Notes under the pieces: model-generated
Told to the model about the DNA's origin: nothing
The model's input: only the letters and a program-made list of their open reading frames with translations
Database searches by the model: none
Made by a program: the position numbers and the translations under genes
In this document: one piece after another, positions 16,098-16,151 of the stretch
Numbering within the stretch: position 1 is the stretch's first letter
Layout: every line of letters starts with the position of its first letter
DNA from: Candidatus Aminicenantota bacterium
GTDB taxonomy: Bacteria; Acidobacteriota; Aminicenantia; UBA2199
NCBI GenBank assembly: GCA_029939015.1
Contig: JAOZTV010000030.1
Span: 1-16,151, forward strand
Reading direction: 5' to 3'
DNA length: 16,151 nt

Positions 16098-16151
16098 ATG
16101 AAAATTAAGATTTTAAGTATTTTAGTAGTTTTTGTAATTGCAGTTATTCTA
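16098..16151 (+). CDS. N-terminus of an exported or membrane protein, cut by the window edge
   Basis: Only 18 codons are visible: MKIKILSILVVFVIAVIL. Two lysines followed by an unbroken hydrophobic run indicate a signal peptide or an N-terminal membrane segment. GGAG at 16088-16091 is 6 nt from the ATG at 16098 and 3 nt from the adjacent in-frame ATG at 16095, so the second ATG is preferred. The gene is divergent from lemA and has its own strong promoter. Its family cannot be told. Confidence 0.75.
   Translation, partial: MKIKILSILVVFVIAVIL

Noticed and set aside
1..16151. tRNA, rRNA, transposase or phage genes.
   Set aside because: None was recognised on reading both strands; the window is almost fully covered by the listed genes.

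Overview
The window is an AT-rich (sampled lines roughly 20-45% G+C), gene-dense bacterial segment with standard-code genes and Shine-Dalgarno signals. A large thioester-type alpha-2-macroglobulin, a periplasmic TPR/GGDEF receptor and a YjfB-like putative motility peptide suggest a diderm, probably motile bacterium. Four SAM/flavin enzymes of the kind common in anaerobes suggest an anaerobic or microaerobic lifestyle. A Spirochaetota, Bacteroidota-like or candidate-phylum origin fits, but I cannot assign a taxon from the sequence alone.

Layout. (1) 2-3592, +: 3' part of an alpha-2-macroglobulin gene that starts outside the window. (2) 3614-5671, -: membrane diguanylate cyclase with a TPR sensor region, converging on the macroglobulin gene. 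(3) 5723-5917, -: small YjfB-like protein. (4) 6009-12015, +: an apparent six-gene operon behind a strong sigma70-type promoter. It encodes an SPFH/GYF_2 protein, a double zinc-ribbon membrane protein, an isochorismatase-fold cysteine hydrolase, a thioredoxin-reductase-like flavoprotein without the redox CxxC, an RlmN-like radical SAM enzyme lacking one catalytic cysteine, and a second radical SAM enzyme with a B12-binding-like N-terminus. (5) 12137-15906, -: lemA, two TPM-domain genes and a ygiQ-family radical SAM gene, read in the order lemA > TPM (membrane) > TPM (secreted/anchored) > ygiQ. A conspicuous octamer-built inverted repeat lies between lemA and the first TPM gene. (6) 16098-end, +: the first 18 codons of a gene with a hydrophobic N-terminus, behind a near-consensus promoter overlapped by operator-like half-sites.

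How the genes may work together. SPFH and zinc-ribbon proteins resemble B. subtilis YdjI and YdjG, and LemA and TPM proteins are also membrane-associated families. The two convergent operons therefore both carry envelope-maintenance-type modules. Between them sits an unusual four-gene enzyme cassette (8286-12015), co-directional and nearly gapless with the SPFH/zinc-ribbon pair. This cassette is the most likely undescribed system here. Its combination of a hydrolase, a flavin oxidoreductase, an RlmN-like enzyme with altered catalytic residues and a B12-type radical SAM enzyme suggests a small-molecule or modification pathway whose substrate I cannot identify.
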